From positions 13,196,199-13,260,198 of the forward strand of contig CM030848.1 of NCBI GenBank assembly GCA_018105865.1: a stretch of 64,000 nucleotides of DNA. Reading direction: 5' to 3'. A program made the translations under genes and the position numbers. Positions 38,851 through 51,630 of the stretch are shown piece after piece; position 1 is the first letter of the stretch; each line of letters opens with the position of its first letter. Source of the DNA: Metaphire vulgaris. Taxonomy: Eukaryota > Annelida > Clitellata > Crassiclitellata > Megascolecidae. The notes beneath the pieces were generated by a model that made no database searches, had not been told where the DNA came from, and worked only from the letters and a program-made list of their open reading frames with translations.

Positions 38851-40164
38851 CAACCAACCTTAATCCGTAAACCGCAGTGCGTGTCTTATTCAATTGTTTT
38901 CTATAGTACAGTACAGTGCGTACAGTAAGTAATACAGTAATACAGTACTACATAACAGTACTACAGTAATACAGTAAGTACAGTAAGTACAGTAGAAGCA
39001 TCCAATATAGTTATGGAACGATCTTTCGTCCAGCGTATCAGTTACATCTTTTAATCAAGTCTATGGGATCACGAAATTCGATATAAACCAGGAAACACAA
39101 ACTGGATTAAAAAAACTACATCGAAATTCGAGGTGCCTAAAGGTTTCAGTGCCCGTATGCTATTCGGTGTCTAATTATCCAGATGCCGACAGCAGATTAG
39201 TGTCTAATCACTAAAGGTCAGTGCATCCGAAACAAGAAAAACGTACAGATTAAACATCTGTCTTAGTTTCTAGTTTTCTACTTCCCTTCAGTTCCAGAGA
39301 GTTCGGGGGTGGGGGTGCGGGGTGGGCGAAGCACGAACAAGAAAATTTTTGACTGACCGGTCAAGGGAAGGTCGACGAACGACCATCTTCCAAAGGTGAA
39401 ATTCTCTTCCAACGCCTCCTTGTTTTGCTTAGACCCTTTACCGTATCGAACCTATCGCCTAGGCCAGATGCTCCTGTTCGGCTGCTCCTATGAACTGACA
39501 TCTTCCGTTGCAAAGAAAACAGAAGTCAGAAAAAAGAAAGAATTGGAAGATAGCAAAGATTGAACTTTCAAGAAATAGAAATTATCCGATCAAGAAAATC
39601 GACGAAAATGGGAGAAGAGAAAGTGACGGAGAGAGAGGGAGGGAGAGGAGAGGGATTTTTCTACGCCCCCTGCAAATATGGGACATCCCCCCACCCCTGC
39701 CCCACCCCTTCCCCGAACGCAAATTCCTGTGAAAATGCCTGAGAGAGAGAAAAAAAAATCTTGGAAATTCCGACAAAAAGACAAAGTCAATTTTACAACC
39801 CTAAAGAATCTATTATTCTCGCCTCGCATTGTGACGTGCCTACGGCTGGAAATGAAAGATAGGAACGGTCCAGACCGACCGACCGACCGACCACTGTGCA
39901 CATTCAGGAAATCTTTTGAAACGACTACCACTTGCTACTTGTATGCATATAACTATATAATTATATGTTATCTAAACCAGTTTAAGGAAATAGGAATATA
40001 GCACGGAGGTCGCAAATCATTCGTACATTTCCGATTATGACATCGGAAGAAGAATGCAATTTTCTCCGACCTGAAGGGAACAATTTTCAGGGTCCTCCTT
40101 TGTAGCCTGGTGCGCCACTGTATACATGTAATCAGAGGCCATCTTCTAATGATAATCAACTATC
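38851..40164. other. Gene-poor region
   Basis: Short ACAGTA-type repeats lie near 38905-38995. The remainder shows only short open frames and no recognisable protein. Confidence 0.4.
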
Positions 40165-40243
40165 CAGGGGCGTAGCGACGGGGGTATATCGGTATATATA
40201 CCCCTCCCCCAAATCAGTCTACCTTAAAGTTTTTTATGTGCTT

Positions 40244-40641
40244 TGTGATATCATGTGATACAGACAATTGGGAATCGTGACGAGATGAGTCACCGAGGGC
40301 CGGCGACCGTTAAAGACAGGCGCTAAGCCCAGTCATAAACAACTGTAGGACGCGTTATGTAAATATGTATATACCTCACTGCTAGGTTTTAGCCTGGGCA
40401 GGCGACAAATGGGAGCCGGGAGGGGGGGCGTCGGCTCAGGGGCAGGCCCGGGCGGCGTCCCAACCGCAGTAAACGACAGACTCTCGAGAGAGCAGCACAA
40501 GCGAACTTTGAGGTGCGTAACAAAGACTTGTACATTATCTCTATATATTTTCATCGTAAAACGTTTCTATTTCATTTTGCTTAATTAAACGATTATATAT
40601 CTTTTCCTGGAATCCGTCTTCTTCTCGCTGAGAACATAACA
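40244..40641 (+). repeat. 5' LTR of the Gypsy element
   Basis: 398 bp, TG...CA bounded. It is matched by the 391-bp 3' LTR; the differences are about eleven sites, mostly small insertions or deletions. Confidence 0.95.
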
Positions 40642-41660
40642 TGGCGCAGTCGACCAACTTCTCACCGGAGGCACTGAGCGAGCTGATGGAAAGGCTCGTA
40701 CCATTTTCCTGACGGCATCACTGACGGATTCAGTGACGGCGGCGATTCAAGCGGCGGCACCAGCCGCGTCATCGACATCGACGACGGCGGCGATTCAAGC
40801 GGCGGCACCAGCTGCAACATCGACGTCGACGCCAAGAACGATCGAACCGCTGATCATCCCGCGACCGCCCGCGACGGCTCCAACAAGCAAGTCAACAGCG
40901 ACCTCCAAGCCACCGAAGGAACCATCCCTGACCGGGGACAAAACACAGGAATGGATGGAATTCGAACGCGAATTCCTGAGGTACTTCAGAATTACTCAGA
41001 GCTACTACCTGGAACCAGAAGTCCAAGTGGACCTGCTCCTGGCAACAGCTGGAGAGAAAGTTCGGCGCATCTTCTACCAGCTACGACTGCATCGAAGCGG
41101 ATTCGAAGAATCTCGAGCGTTTCATCAAAGCGCTAAGGCAAGTCTTCGGTCAACATCAATCACCGTTCGTAAACAGCTATCTGTTCATGAAAATCAGACG
41201 AGAATCCGGTGAAGACCTGGACAACTTCGTGGTACGCCTAAAGGAGGCGGCAAAGAAGTGCGCATTCGCCGACGAAGACCGACGAGTGCTCGAACAACTC
41301 GTTTTCAGCACTATAGACAATGTAGACGTGCTGAAAAGAATCATCAAAGAATCACCACCGACCCTGGAAGAAATGATTCACATCCTCAAGGCAGACGAGG
41401 TAGCCAAGAGAGAAATGGACCGCATGGTGAGCAGCGAAGCATCAGTAAACGCCATCAACCAGCCGCAATCGAGACGGCCACCGCGGCAATGGGACGGTCA
41501 GAAGACCGACAGACAACCATCGGCCTCCAGACTGCAGGGGGAGATTGCGCAAATTGCATATTCTCCCATAACAGAGACGACATCTGCCCAGCGAAGAAAA
41601 TGGAGTGTTTCTTCTGCAAGAAACCCGGCCACATGATCGCAAAATGCAGGAAGCGGACAT
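40641..41660 (+). pseudogene. Gypsy gag-like region with zinc knuckle (frames interrupted)
   Basis: A start codon overlaps the LTR/primer-site boundary at 40641. After an early frame change, an Ala/Thr/Pro-rich N-terminal part leads into a capsid-like helical region (MEFEREFLRYFRITQ) and a nucleocapsid zinc knuckle of the form CX2CX4HX4C (CFFCKKPGHMIAKC, 41606-41647). Gag packages the element RNA. At least three frames are used across the region, so no single intact product can be read. Confidence 0.85.
40642..40655 (+). other. Putative primer-binding site
   Basis: TGGCGCAGTCGACC directly abuts the 5' LTR. It begins TGG, as expected for pairing with the CCA end of a tRNA primer. The tRNA species is not assigned. 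Confidence 0.65.
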
Positions 41661-41779
41661 CAAACAGCGGAGGACAGCCCCAAAAGACGACAGGCGGAAG
41701 AAAATCAACGCGGTCGCAGAGGAATCAGACTACGACTCGGATTCAGACGCGGCGATCGACAGAAGTGTTCATCGCCAGC

Positions 41780-42010
41780 CTGGACAGCGGAACAGACGAC
41801 AGAAGCTGGAACACAGCAATAAGGATCGCCGGTAGGAAAGTCAACTGTAAAATCGACACGGGCGCGGAAGTCAACGTCATGCCGAATCGAGTCTACAATC
41901 AGCTCAGAACAAAACCGAAACTCAAGACCACAAGAACCACGTTTTCACACCGTCGCAGGCCAGGTCAAGCCGATCGGAACCCTACGAGTACCGGTACAGT
42001 AGCAAGGAGA
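41780..42010 (+). pseudogene. Gypsy aspartic protease region
   Basis: The retropepsin active-site signature reads IDTGAEVNVMP at about 41851-41883. The fold's second half is hard to follow because of frame changes. The domain sits between the zinc knuckle and the reverse transcriptase, as expected. Confidence 0.8.
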
Positions 42011-42129
42011 AGAAAGTGGAAGCGACCTTCTTCGTCGTCGAAAACACCACGAATACACTCTGTGGACTGCAGACATCGGTCGAACTCGGCCTGGTGCAGA
42101 AGCTTTTTCAGAAAGGGCGGCGTCCAAGC

Positions 42130-42840
42130 ACTCCTGACCGAATACAACGACGTATTCGTGATGACAAACTTCCCGGCAAACTACAAGGAAAACACCACAT
42201 AACTATCAAAGTGACGTCTGCCCATGTGTACACGCTTGTAGAAGAATACCTTTGGCCCTCTTACCAAAAGGTGAAAGAAAAATTGGAAAACATGGAAAGA
42301 AATGGAATCATCGTTAAACGAGACGAGCCGACCGCGTGGGTTAACTCGATGCTCGTCGTGGAAAAGAAAGACGGATCGATCAGGCTCTGCATCGACCCAA
42401 GAGAGCTAAACAGAGCCATCATGCGAGAACACTACCAGGTACCAACCTTCGACGACGTCCTGCCGAGGCTGGCAGGCAAAACAGTGTTCTCCATCATAGA
42501 CATGAAGGACGGATTCTGGCACGTAGAATTAGACGAAGATTCGAGCAAGCTGGTGACATTCAACACCCCGTTCGGGCGTTACAGCTTCACCCGCCTACCG
42601 TTTGGCATCAGCAGTGCGCCTGAAGTGTTCCAAAAAAGAGCACAGCAGGCGTTCGGGGACATCGAGGGCGTAAACATCGTCTTCGATGACATCATAATCG
42701 CAGCGTCGTCCGTCGACGAGCATGACAAGATTTTCAGACAACTCTTAGAAGAGCAAGGGCCACAAACGTTACATTTCAACAAAGCAAAGCTTCAGCTGAT
42801 GGTCTCAAGGTGTGCTACCTGGGACATTTAGTCTCACAAG
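42130..42840 (+). pseudogene. Gypsy reverse transcriptase region
   Basis: A single long frame covers most of the fingers and palm: WVNSMLVVEKKDGSIRLCID, VFSIIDMKDGFWHVELD, FTRLPFGISSAPEVFQK, then the catalytic loop VFDDIII at about 42679-42699. The usual Tyr of the YxDD box is Val here, as in some invertebrate Gypsy lineages. The frame is lost near 42800 and resumes in another frame with the connection domain. Confidence 0.92.
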
Positions 42841-42849
42841 AAGGATCTC

Positions 42850-43470
42850 GCCAGATCCAGAGAAGGTGCGGGCCATCACGAACTTCCCAACTCCGACATC
42901 GAGAGAGGACCTGCTTCGATTCAACGGAATGGCAACGTATGTCTCCAGATACATCCCGAACTTCGCCAATACCACGTATGCCTACAGACAGCTGCTGAAG
43001 AAAGACGTCCCGTGGAATTGGGCGGAGCCGCAGCACACGGCGATCGAAAAGATGGCAGCAGATCGCAGGGACACCGGTACAAACGACCCATCGAAACAGC
43101 TAATCGTACAGACAGACGCCTCTAGCAAAGGCCTAGGATCCTGTCTGATGCAAAACAATCATCCGATATGCTTCGCGTCAAGAGCTCTGACAGACTGCGA
43201 AACCAGGTATGCACAGATCGAGAAGGAACTGTTGGCGATAGTGTTCGCCTGCGAACGCTTCAACACATACCTCTATGGCCAGAATTCATCGTCCAGTCCG
43301 ACCACAAACCGCTCGAGGCCATTTTCAACAAACCGGTAGCCTGCACGACACCACGTCTTCAGAGAATGCTCCTGCGGCTGGGCAGATATCAGCTAAACGT
43401 CAAGTATACGCCAGGCAAAAACATGCACATGGCAGACGCCCTCTCGAGGGCCTACCTACAAGATGCCAGA
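42850..43470 (+). pseudogene. Gypsy RNase H region
   Basis: RNase H blocks are seen in order but in two frames: VQTDASSKGLGSCLMQ (first catalytic Asp, about 43107), YAQIEKELLAIVFACERF (catalytic Glu), then in another frame VQSDHKPLEAIF and GKNMHMADALSR. At least one single-base frame change lies near 43280. Confidence 0.88.
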
Positions 43471-43589
43471 TCCCCGCAGAAGAAGAACTCGCAGAAGACC
43501 TCGACGTGGCGGTCCACACGGTCCTGTTCAGGATCCCGATGAGCAACGCCGGAGTCAGGAGATTCGATCAGCAACCGCCAGCGACCCGG

Positions 43590-44930
43590 AATTGACTCAA
43601 ATTCGCAAATTCCTGACGGAAGGAATGCCCACCAACAGCAACGGTCTGCCTACCCAACTAAAAGCATACCGTCAGATCCTACCAGAGCTATACGAGACAG
43701 GAGGAATCGTGTTCAAAGACCGACGAATGGTGATACCGACATCCAAGCGCGAGGAACTAGTCAGGAAGCTCCACGCCAGCCACATGGGAATAGAGAAGAC
43801 GAAACAGCTGGCAAGACAACACTACTACTGGCCTGGGATCGACCACGACATAGAGATGTTCGTCCGCCGCTGCTCAACGTGCAGCCAAAACCGACGTAGA
43901 CAACAGAAACAGCCGCTAATCCCTCATCCGGTCCCCCGACTATCCGTGGCAAAAGGTGGGGTGCGATATCTTCACGTTCCGCGGCCAAGACCACCTCCTG
44001 GTAGTTGATTACTTCTAAAGTACATAGAGGTAGAGAAACTGACATCGAAAACAGCGACCGGAGTCATCATCAAGCTGCAGATAATCTTCAGCCGGTATGG
44101 GGTGCCAGAATCGCTCGTCCCAGACAACATGCCGTGTGCCAGTGCAGAGTTCCTCAGATTCGCCAAAGATTGGAATTTTCAAATCGTCACATCGTCACCG
44201 AATTATCCACAGAGCAACGGACAAGCGGAAAGAGCGATCCAAACAGCAAAGAAACTCATGAAGAAAGCACACGAGTCAGGTCAGGGCGTAGCCAGGGCGT
44301 TTCTTCACCTACGAACAACCCCGATAGCCAACACAAATCTGAGTCCAGCACAGCTCCTCTACGGCAGATGCATCCGAACAGACTGCCGTCTGCCGCCCAC
44401 AGCAACAAAACACAAGTCTCAACAAAAGGGAGCAACTGGTAAGAAAACAATCGTTGGAGAAGCAGTTTGCAGACAGAGGATCAATGGACTTGCCGCGACT
44501 AAAACCAGGAGAGACGGTGCGCATCCGGCAAGGAGATCAGCTGATACTGGGACGAGTCCTAGAAGAGCTCCCGGAACCACCACGCTCGTATCGCGTCATA
44601 TCGACGGACGGATACGAACTCAGGAGGAATCGACGAGACCTGATGCAAACATTAGAACCTACTCCAAACATCGTCCCCGCGGCAGTGAGAATCGGCAGAG
44701 ACCCCATGACGGATGGAATGCAACGCCAACCTCCGGGAGCACAGCCACCACAGATGGAACAAGAAACTGGGACTCGTCAGGAAAATAAACCAGCGGAGAA
44801 CAAACCGGACCCGGTCCAGCAGCAGACGACACCAGAAGAAGTGGAGCTGCCCAGAACCCCGTCGCCAAGGCCGGCACCTCGACGGTCAACAAGGATCCGC
44901 AAAGCCCCTGCACGATATTCGCCGTAGGCA
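43590..44930 (+). pseudogene. Gypsy integrase region
   Basis: An N-terminal HHCC zinc domain is seen (KLHASHMGIEKTKQL ... CSTC, about 43768-43885). The catalytic core then shows its Asp, Asp and Glu in separate frames: HLLVVDYF near 44000, VPDNMPCASAEF near 44114 and NGQAERAIQTAKKLM near 44216. A basic C-terminal domain follows (RLKPGETVRIRQGDQ and RSYRVISTDGYELRR) and a Pro/Glu-rich tail ends at 44927. Frame changes interrupt the core. Confidence 0.88.
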
Positions 44931-44961
44931 GGGGTTCTGGAGTGTACGCATGGTACACTCC

Positions 44962-44968
44962 GGGGAGG
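44962..44968 (+). other. Polypurine tract
   Basis: GGGGAGG immediately precedes the 3' LTR at 44969, in the position that primes plus-strand synthesis. Confidence 0.7.
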
Positions 44969-45359
44969 TGTGATATCATGTGATACAGACAATTGGGAAT
45001 CGTGACGAGATGAGTCACCGAGGGCCGGCGACCGTTAAAGACAGGCGCTATAATTCATAAACAACTGTAGGACGCGTTATGTAAATATAGAATATACCTC
45101 ACTGCTAGGCACAAAGCCTAGGCAGGCGACGTGGGAGCCGGGAGGGGGCGTCGGCTCAGGGGCAGGCGGGCGGCGTCCCAACCGCAGTAAGCGACAGACT
45201 CTCGAGAGAGCAGCACAAGCGAACTTTGAGTGCGTAACAAAGACTTGTACATTATCTCTATATATTTTCATCGTAAAACGTTTTCTATTTCATTTTGCTT
45301 AATTAAACGATTATATATCTTTCCCTGAATCCGTCTTCTTAAAAGCTGAGAACATAACA
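44969..45359 (+). repeat. 3' LTR of the Gypsy element
   Basis: 391 bp beginning TGTGATATCATG and ending AACATAACA, followed by the target duplication TGCTT. Confidence 0.95.
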
Positions 45360-45488
45360 TGCTTTACATGTGGTTATATCACTATATGTGGTTTATATGG
45401 TTTATGCGGTTTATAGTTAAGATTTATACCCACCCAAAATATTTATACCCTCCCAAATCAAATTCCTGGCTACGCCCCTTCAACTATC

Positions 45489-46700
<1,212 letters not shown>

Positions 46701-46825
46701 TTCCAGAGATCAATCACGCCATCCTCTCCTCCTCCTCCTCCTCCTCCTCCTACTCGCCATCGTCATAGTCATTGTTGTCGACATCATCTTTCTTTATCTT
46801 TCAGACGCAACAATATACTAATCCG

Positions 46826-47330
46826 ATGGCATCATCATCATCGTCGTCGTCGTCATCATCATATGACGTCGGCGTCGTCGTAGGTACCGCCTCCTCCGTG
46901 GAAACACCGTCGCCTTCGCCGGGCGGCGGCGGCGGCGGCGGCGGCGGCGGTCCGAGCGCCGCCGACGTCCAGTTCGACCAGTACCTTCGCGTCGCCGTCC
47001 TGATCGGCGAGGTGGTCCTCGGGACGGTCGGCGGAGTCCTCGTCTGCGCCTGGCTGTGGCGCAGCTGTCGCCGCCGGTCGCGCATCAACGTCATCATCAT
47101 GAACGTCACGGCGACGGACCTGCTCGTCATCTGCTTCGCCTGCAACATGCAGCTGGTCTGGGAGCTGGTCGACCGGCGCTGGATGGCCGGGGACTTCATG
47201 TGCCGGGTGCTGAAGTGGGGCCAGAGCTTCTCGATGATGGCCAGCAACTACATGCTGGTGCTGCTGAGCGTCGACAGACACGCGGCCATCCGATCGCCTC
47301 TCAAGAAACCGATATCGGTACTAGAGGCAA

Positions 47331-47381
<51 letters not shown>

Positions 47382-47528
47382 ATGATAATTAATTAATTAA
47401 TTAATTGAACAAATAAATAATAAGGTTTAGAGTGGTTCAGTGGTTCAATAGGGTCTGCCTTGTATGAGAACCACTATGTTTCTGGTTTCACCCAAGTGAC
47501 AGAACTTTGCATTTATTTGCCTACGATA

Positions 47529-47594
<66 letters not shown>

Positions 47595-48378
47595 TAGAAC
47601 GATGCTCGCTTCGCTCGCGCTCGCTTCGCTCGCAGTGCAGGATAATACTAATCCAATACCTATACCTAATACCCAATCATTGAATTCATGCTGAACAACA
47701 TTTCAATGATCGCCACCTAGCCAAGCTCTGCGCCACGTAATAATTAGGCCTATGTACGTTAAAATCACGCAACTGTGGCCATTTGTGACGCTGTACACGT
47801 ATTTTTTGTGTACGTTAAAATGTACGTTAAGATCCTCAAGCTACGAACAATTGTTACCAATAGCAACGTCGTCGCACGACCACCCGCCCACCCCTCTGAC
47901 GCTGCAATGACTCGACTAAACCGGTTCTACGAACAATTGTTACCAATAGCAACGTCGTCTTCGAACATCGTCCACCAACGCATCGCGACGTAAGGACTAA
48001 ACGGTCTACCAATAGTCAACGCTCGCCCACCAACGCATCGCGACGTAAGGACTAAACGGTCTACCAATAGTCAACGCTCGCCCACCAACGCATCGCGACG
48101 TAAGGACTAAACGGTCTACCAATAGTCAACGCTCGCCCACCAACGCATCGCGACGTAAGGACTAAACGGTCTACCAATAGTCAACGCTCGCCCACCAACG
48201 CATCGCGACGTAAGGACTAAACGGTCTACCAATAGTCAACGCTCGCCCACCAACGCATCGCGACGTAAGGACTAAACGGTCTAAAACCGTCTACCAATAG
48301 TCAACCAATCAGAACGCTTGAAGGTAACAGAGAGAGAGACATACAGATAAGAATCTTAATATTATAGATATATATGTG

Positions 48379-48410
<32 letters not shown>

Positions 48411-49868
48411 GTCTCATTCAGTTGCTGTATAACTTCCGCAATACTTTACCCACAGTCCAATAGCTAAATATCAATAAATATTAGTTAAATTGGCGATTTA
48501 TATTACTGTATTAATTAAAACAGAAAATCAGAGACCAGCTGACTGATAAATTTATAGTCAAGCGACGTTATTATATATAATATATATATATATTATATAT
48601 AATCTAATATATATAAGTTATATATGTTTTTTATGTTAGAACTATTATATAATTATAATGTGTGTATATATCAATAATGCAGAATTAACGGGGACAGATA
48701 GATCAAGGTTCTAATGTTTGGAATAATGGAGGGTGTCAACAATAAAGGAAGACCACTGAAGGAGTGGTGTGATGATATTGAAGAATGGCGTGGAAGCAGT
48801 TTACAGGACCTAAGTCGCAGAGCAATGAAAGAATTACAACAAACTGTATACAGAGATGGCATGTAGCGCTATATAGATTCGGTTTCCTTGCTTATCTACA
48901 TACTGTATATATATTCGTAGAAGAATCCGATCAGAGTAAGCATTCGTTTTTTACTGTAAACATTTGCTTGACACAGGCGTCTATATTGCATCGAGATAAT
49001 ACAAGTAAACCTTCTGCGTATACATGCAAATACGCTGAGCGAATAAGATGCAACGCATTAATAGTCTATAGTATCCGAAATACAAAGGTTATCTATCATC
49101 CATATCATCATCTTCATTTCCAGAATTCCGTAACTTACCGGAGCCAGTGGCAGCTCCACCGGGCGGCTGGGGGGCCCGTGCCACCCTGTTGAGTGCCTGG
49201 CCCCCCAGTGGCCCACCTGTTTGGACCCTATACTTAATGCTACATACATTATTAAACAACAAATGGTTGGCCCCCATGATTAGAAGTTGCCACACCAACG
49301 CCCCCCCCCCCCCACTTGCCAAATCCTAGAGCCGCCACTGACCGGAGCCTGTTGTTGCTTTCGCTTTCTCGTTTTCTTGTCTGTCGCGCTTTTCGGTTGT
49401 TTAAACTTGTTTTATTTCTCATGCATTTCTCTTTATTTTCTGAAATCTATGCTTGACCACCAAAACCATTATTATCGTTCAACAAGATTCGCTAACTCAC
49501 TGTTAAACACACCTATAGAACCAAAAGTGAAATTATTGGTAAGAGGGCTTTCTCTATTTCTGACCCAAAAACATGGAACTCTCTTCCACAGAAATAAGAT
49601 CTGACAGCCGAGGAAACTCGTTTCCCTCGGCTGTCAGATCTTCCAAAGAATTGAGTATTTTCCGATCGAGACTAAAAACCCATCTCTTTAAATTACAGTA
49701 GCATATCCTCCATATCTCCGTCTTGCTTTCTCACTGACTGATCGAATTCTTGGAATGACCCGGTCTATTGTTGGTGAATTTGAAGTACCATACCATCGAT
49801 TAATACCTCTAGGGTGTTAGGAATGGTGCTATAAAAATATATAATTATTGTTATTATTCTATTTATTA

Positions 49869-49932
<64 letters not shown>

Positions 49933-50307
49933 CATCTCTTTGTTGATTGTCCGAAGTTGGCGCATATATCTATATATGGTGATTTCGTGTGAAAAGCTGT
50001 CGGCCGATAGAAGGGATGTCGGAGCATAGCATCCCTTGACGATTGGATACGCTAGTAGCAGAATAAGAAGAGGAGAAGGAGGGGAGGAGGAGAAGAAGAG
50101 GAAGAAGAAGAATACAGAAGTAGAAGGGGAGGGAGGAGACGAAGAAGAAGAAGCAGAAGAAGAAGGAGAAGAGGAAGATAAATCGTATGTAAGGGCGTGT
50201 GTGATGATGTTCCCATTTCATAGACAGACAAGACCACGTTATAGCAAAAGGAAAGACCGCTTTACATTTAGTCAGAATCGATGAGAGTACTGGCTCTTTA
50301 CATCCGA

Positions 50308-50361
<54 letters not shown>

Positions 50362-50899
50362 CAATTATATTCATTAATCATTAAACTATTCTGCTCACAT
50401 CATCATCATCATCATCATCACAGTCGTCTTGTAGACTGCTTTTACATCCATCACTAGGCTCACTAGTATCATCAAACAAATTTCTACGTGGTCTTTCTTT
50501 CTTACTTACTACAAAAGGTAAAGATACCGTAGGTCCGGTATTCGAGTCCGAGCGTTGGGTTCCGGCGCTTATATCCGGTCTAGGCAGTCAGTGAAGCAAC
50601 TGGTTTAGGCCATTAATATGGGATATGTTGCCATTAGTTTTCCCCAGACCTACGTTTTACCTCGCAGATTAACGCTGCCTCTCATTTCACCACCGCCCTC
50701 TAGCGAGCAAGGCCGAGTCGGTCTTAGGGCTCCTCTGCGGGTATCGAACCCGCGACCTTCTGCTCTATCGTCCAGCGTTGCTACCACTATGCTACCCCTC
50801 CCCCCGCCATTTTCTTACTGTGGTCATTCTTCATTATTCCCGGTATTAGAACGTTGATCTCTCTGCGTTCTTTCTCTTGACATGTTAAGCCCCCTGAAA

Positions 50900-50973
<74 letters not shown>

Positions 50974-51554
50974 CTGGGAAAAGGGCAGAGATCCAACGAT
51001 CAAAATCCGGGACATTCCCAAGTGGTTCTATGCTATCTATCTTCGCTCTCTGTCAAACACTGTCTTAATATAGCCTACATAACAACAACCGCTTGTTAAA
51101 AGACAACGCTGGCTGCAGCAAGCACCAACCCATCTCGTCTACAAGGAGAAGAGAAAAAAAACAATTTATCATCACGCTGGACGGAGAGAGAATTCCTTCA
51201 TTTGCAATTCGCGACATTAGGGCTAGTCATGCCACGAAATCGCGATCGTGTGGAAGTCGACACGACCCCAATTTCCCGAATGACTTTCGGTCGACGTCTG
51301 TGTTAAGTGATGCTCGCGGTCAACGCTAGGTGGCGATGGGTTGGATGGATTGCAACCGTATGCAGGTCAACGTGCATTAATTTTTTTGTACATGTATCTC
51401 TTGGCCTACACCCGTCATGTGACCCATATCATGTATTAGTAGGCCTCACTGTCAGTCAGGTTTTCCTCCTCCAGCTGTGTCCAGCTATCGACTTCTCCAC
51501 GTGACATCTCTCCAAAGTTCTGTAGAAAATTGCTTTCGCAAATATGGATCACCC

Positions 51555-51630
<76 letters not shown>

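Larger units (their letters stand above)
40244..45359 (+). mobile_element. Ty3/Gypsy LTR retrotransposon
   Basis: A 5.1-kb element with two LTRs beginning TGTGATATCATG and ending AACATAACA, flanked by the 5-bp duplication TGCTT (40239-40243 and 45360-45364). The internal order is gag, protease, reverse transcriptase, RNase H, integrase, which defines Ty3/Gypsy. There is no envelope-like gene. The coding region changes frame many times by single bases although the two LTRs are still nearly alike. The copy is therefore young but either recently disabled or imperfectly sequenced. Confidence 0.95.
40165..45480 (-). mobile_element. hAT-type MITE (CAGGGGCGTAGC family) split by an LTR retrotransposon
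   Basis: The left part is 40165-40243 and the right part is 45360-45480. The MITE ends CAGGGGCGTAGCGACGG and CTGGCTACGCCCCT(T) are flanked by a perfect 8-bp duplication CAACTATC (40157-40164 and 45481-45488). The retrotransposon and its 5-bp duplication lie in between, so the MITE is the older insertion. Confidence 0.92.

Noticed and set aside
46801..47247. Long minus-strand frames opposite GPCR exon 1
   Set aside because: They are GC-rich antisense shadows of a clear seven-transmembrane exon.
47972..48305. Regular repeats considered as a CRISPR array
   Set aside because: The 55-bp units are contiguous with no variable spacers, in a eukaryotic intron.
50735..50800. Functional tRNA gene
   Set aside because: Boxes A and B are present but the stems do not close into a cloverleaf, and a SINE body and tail follow directly.
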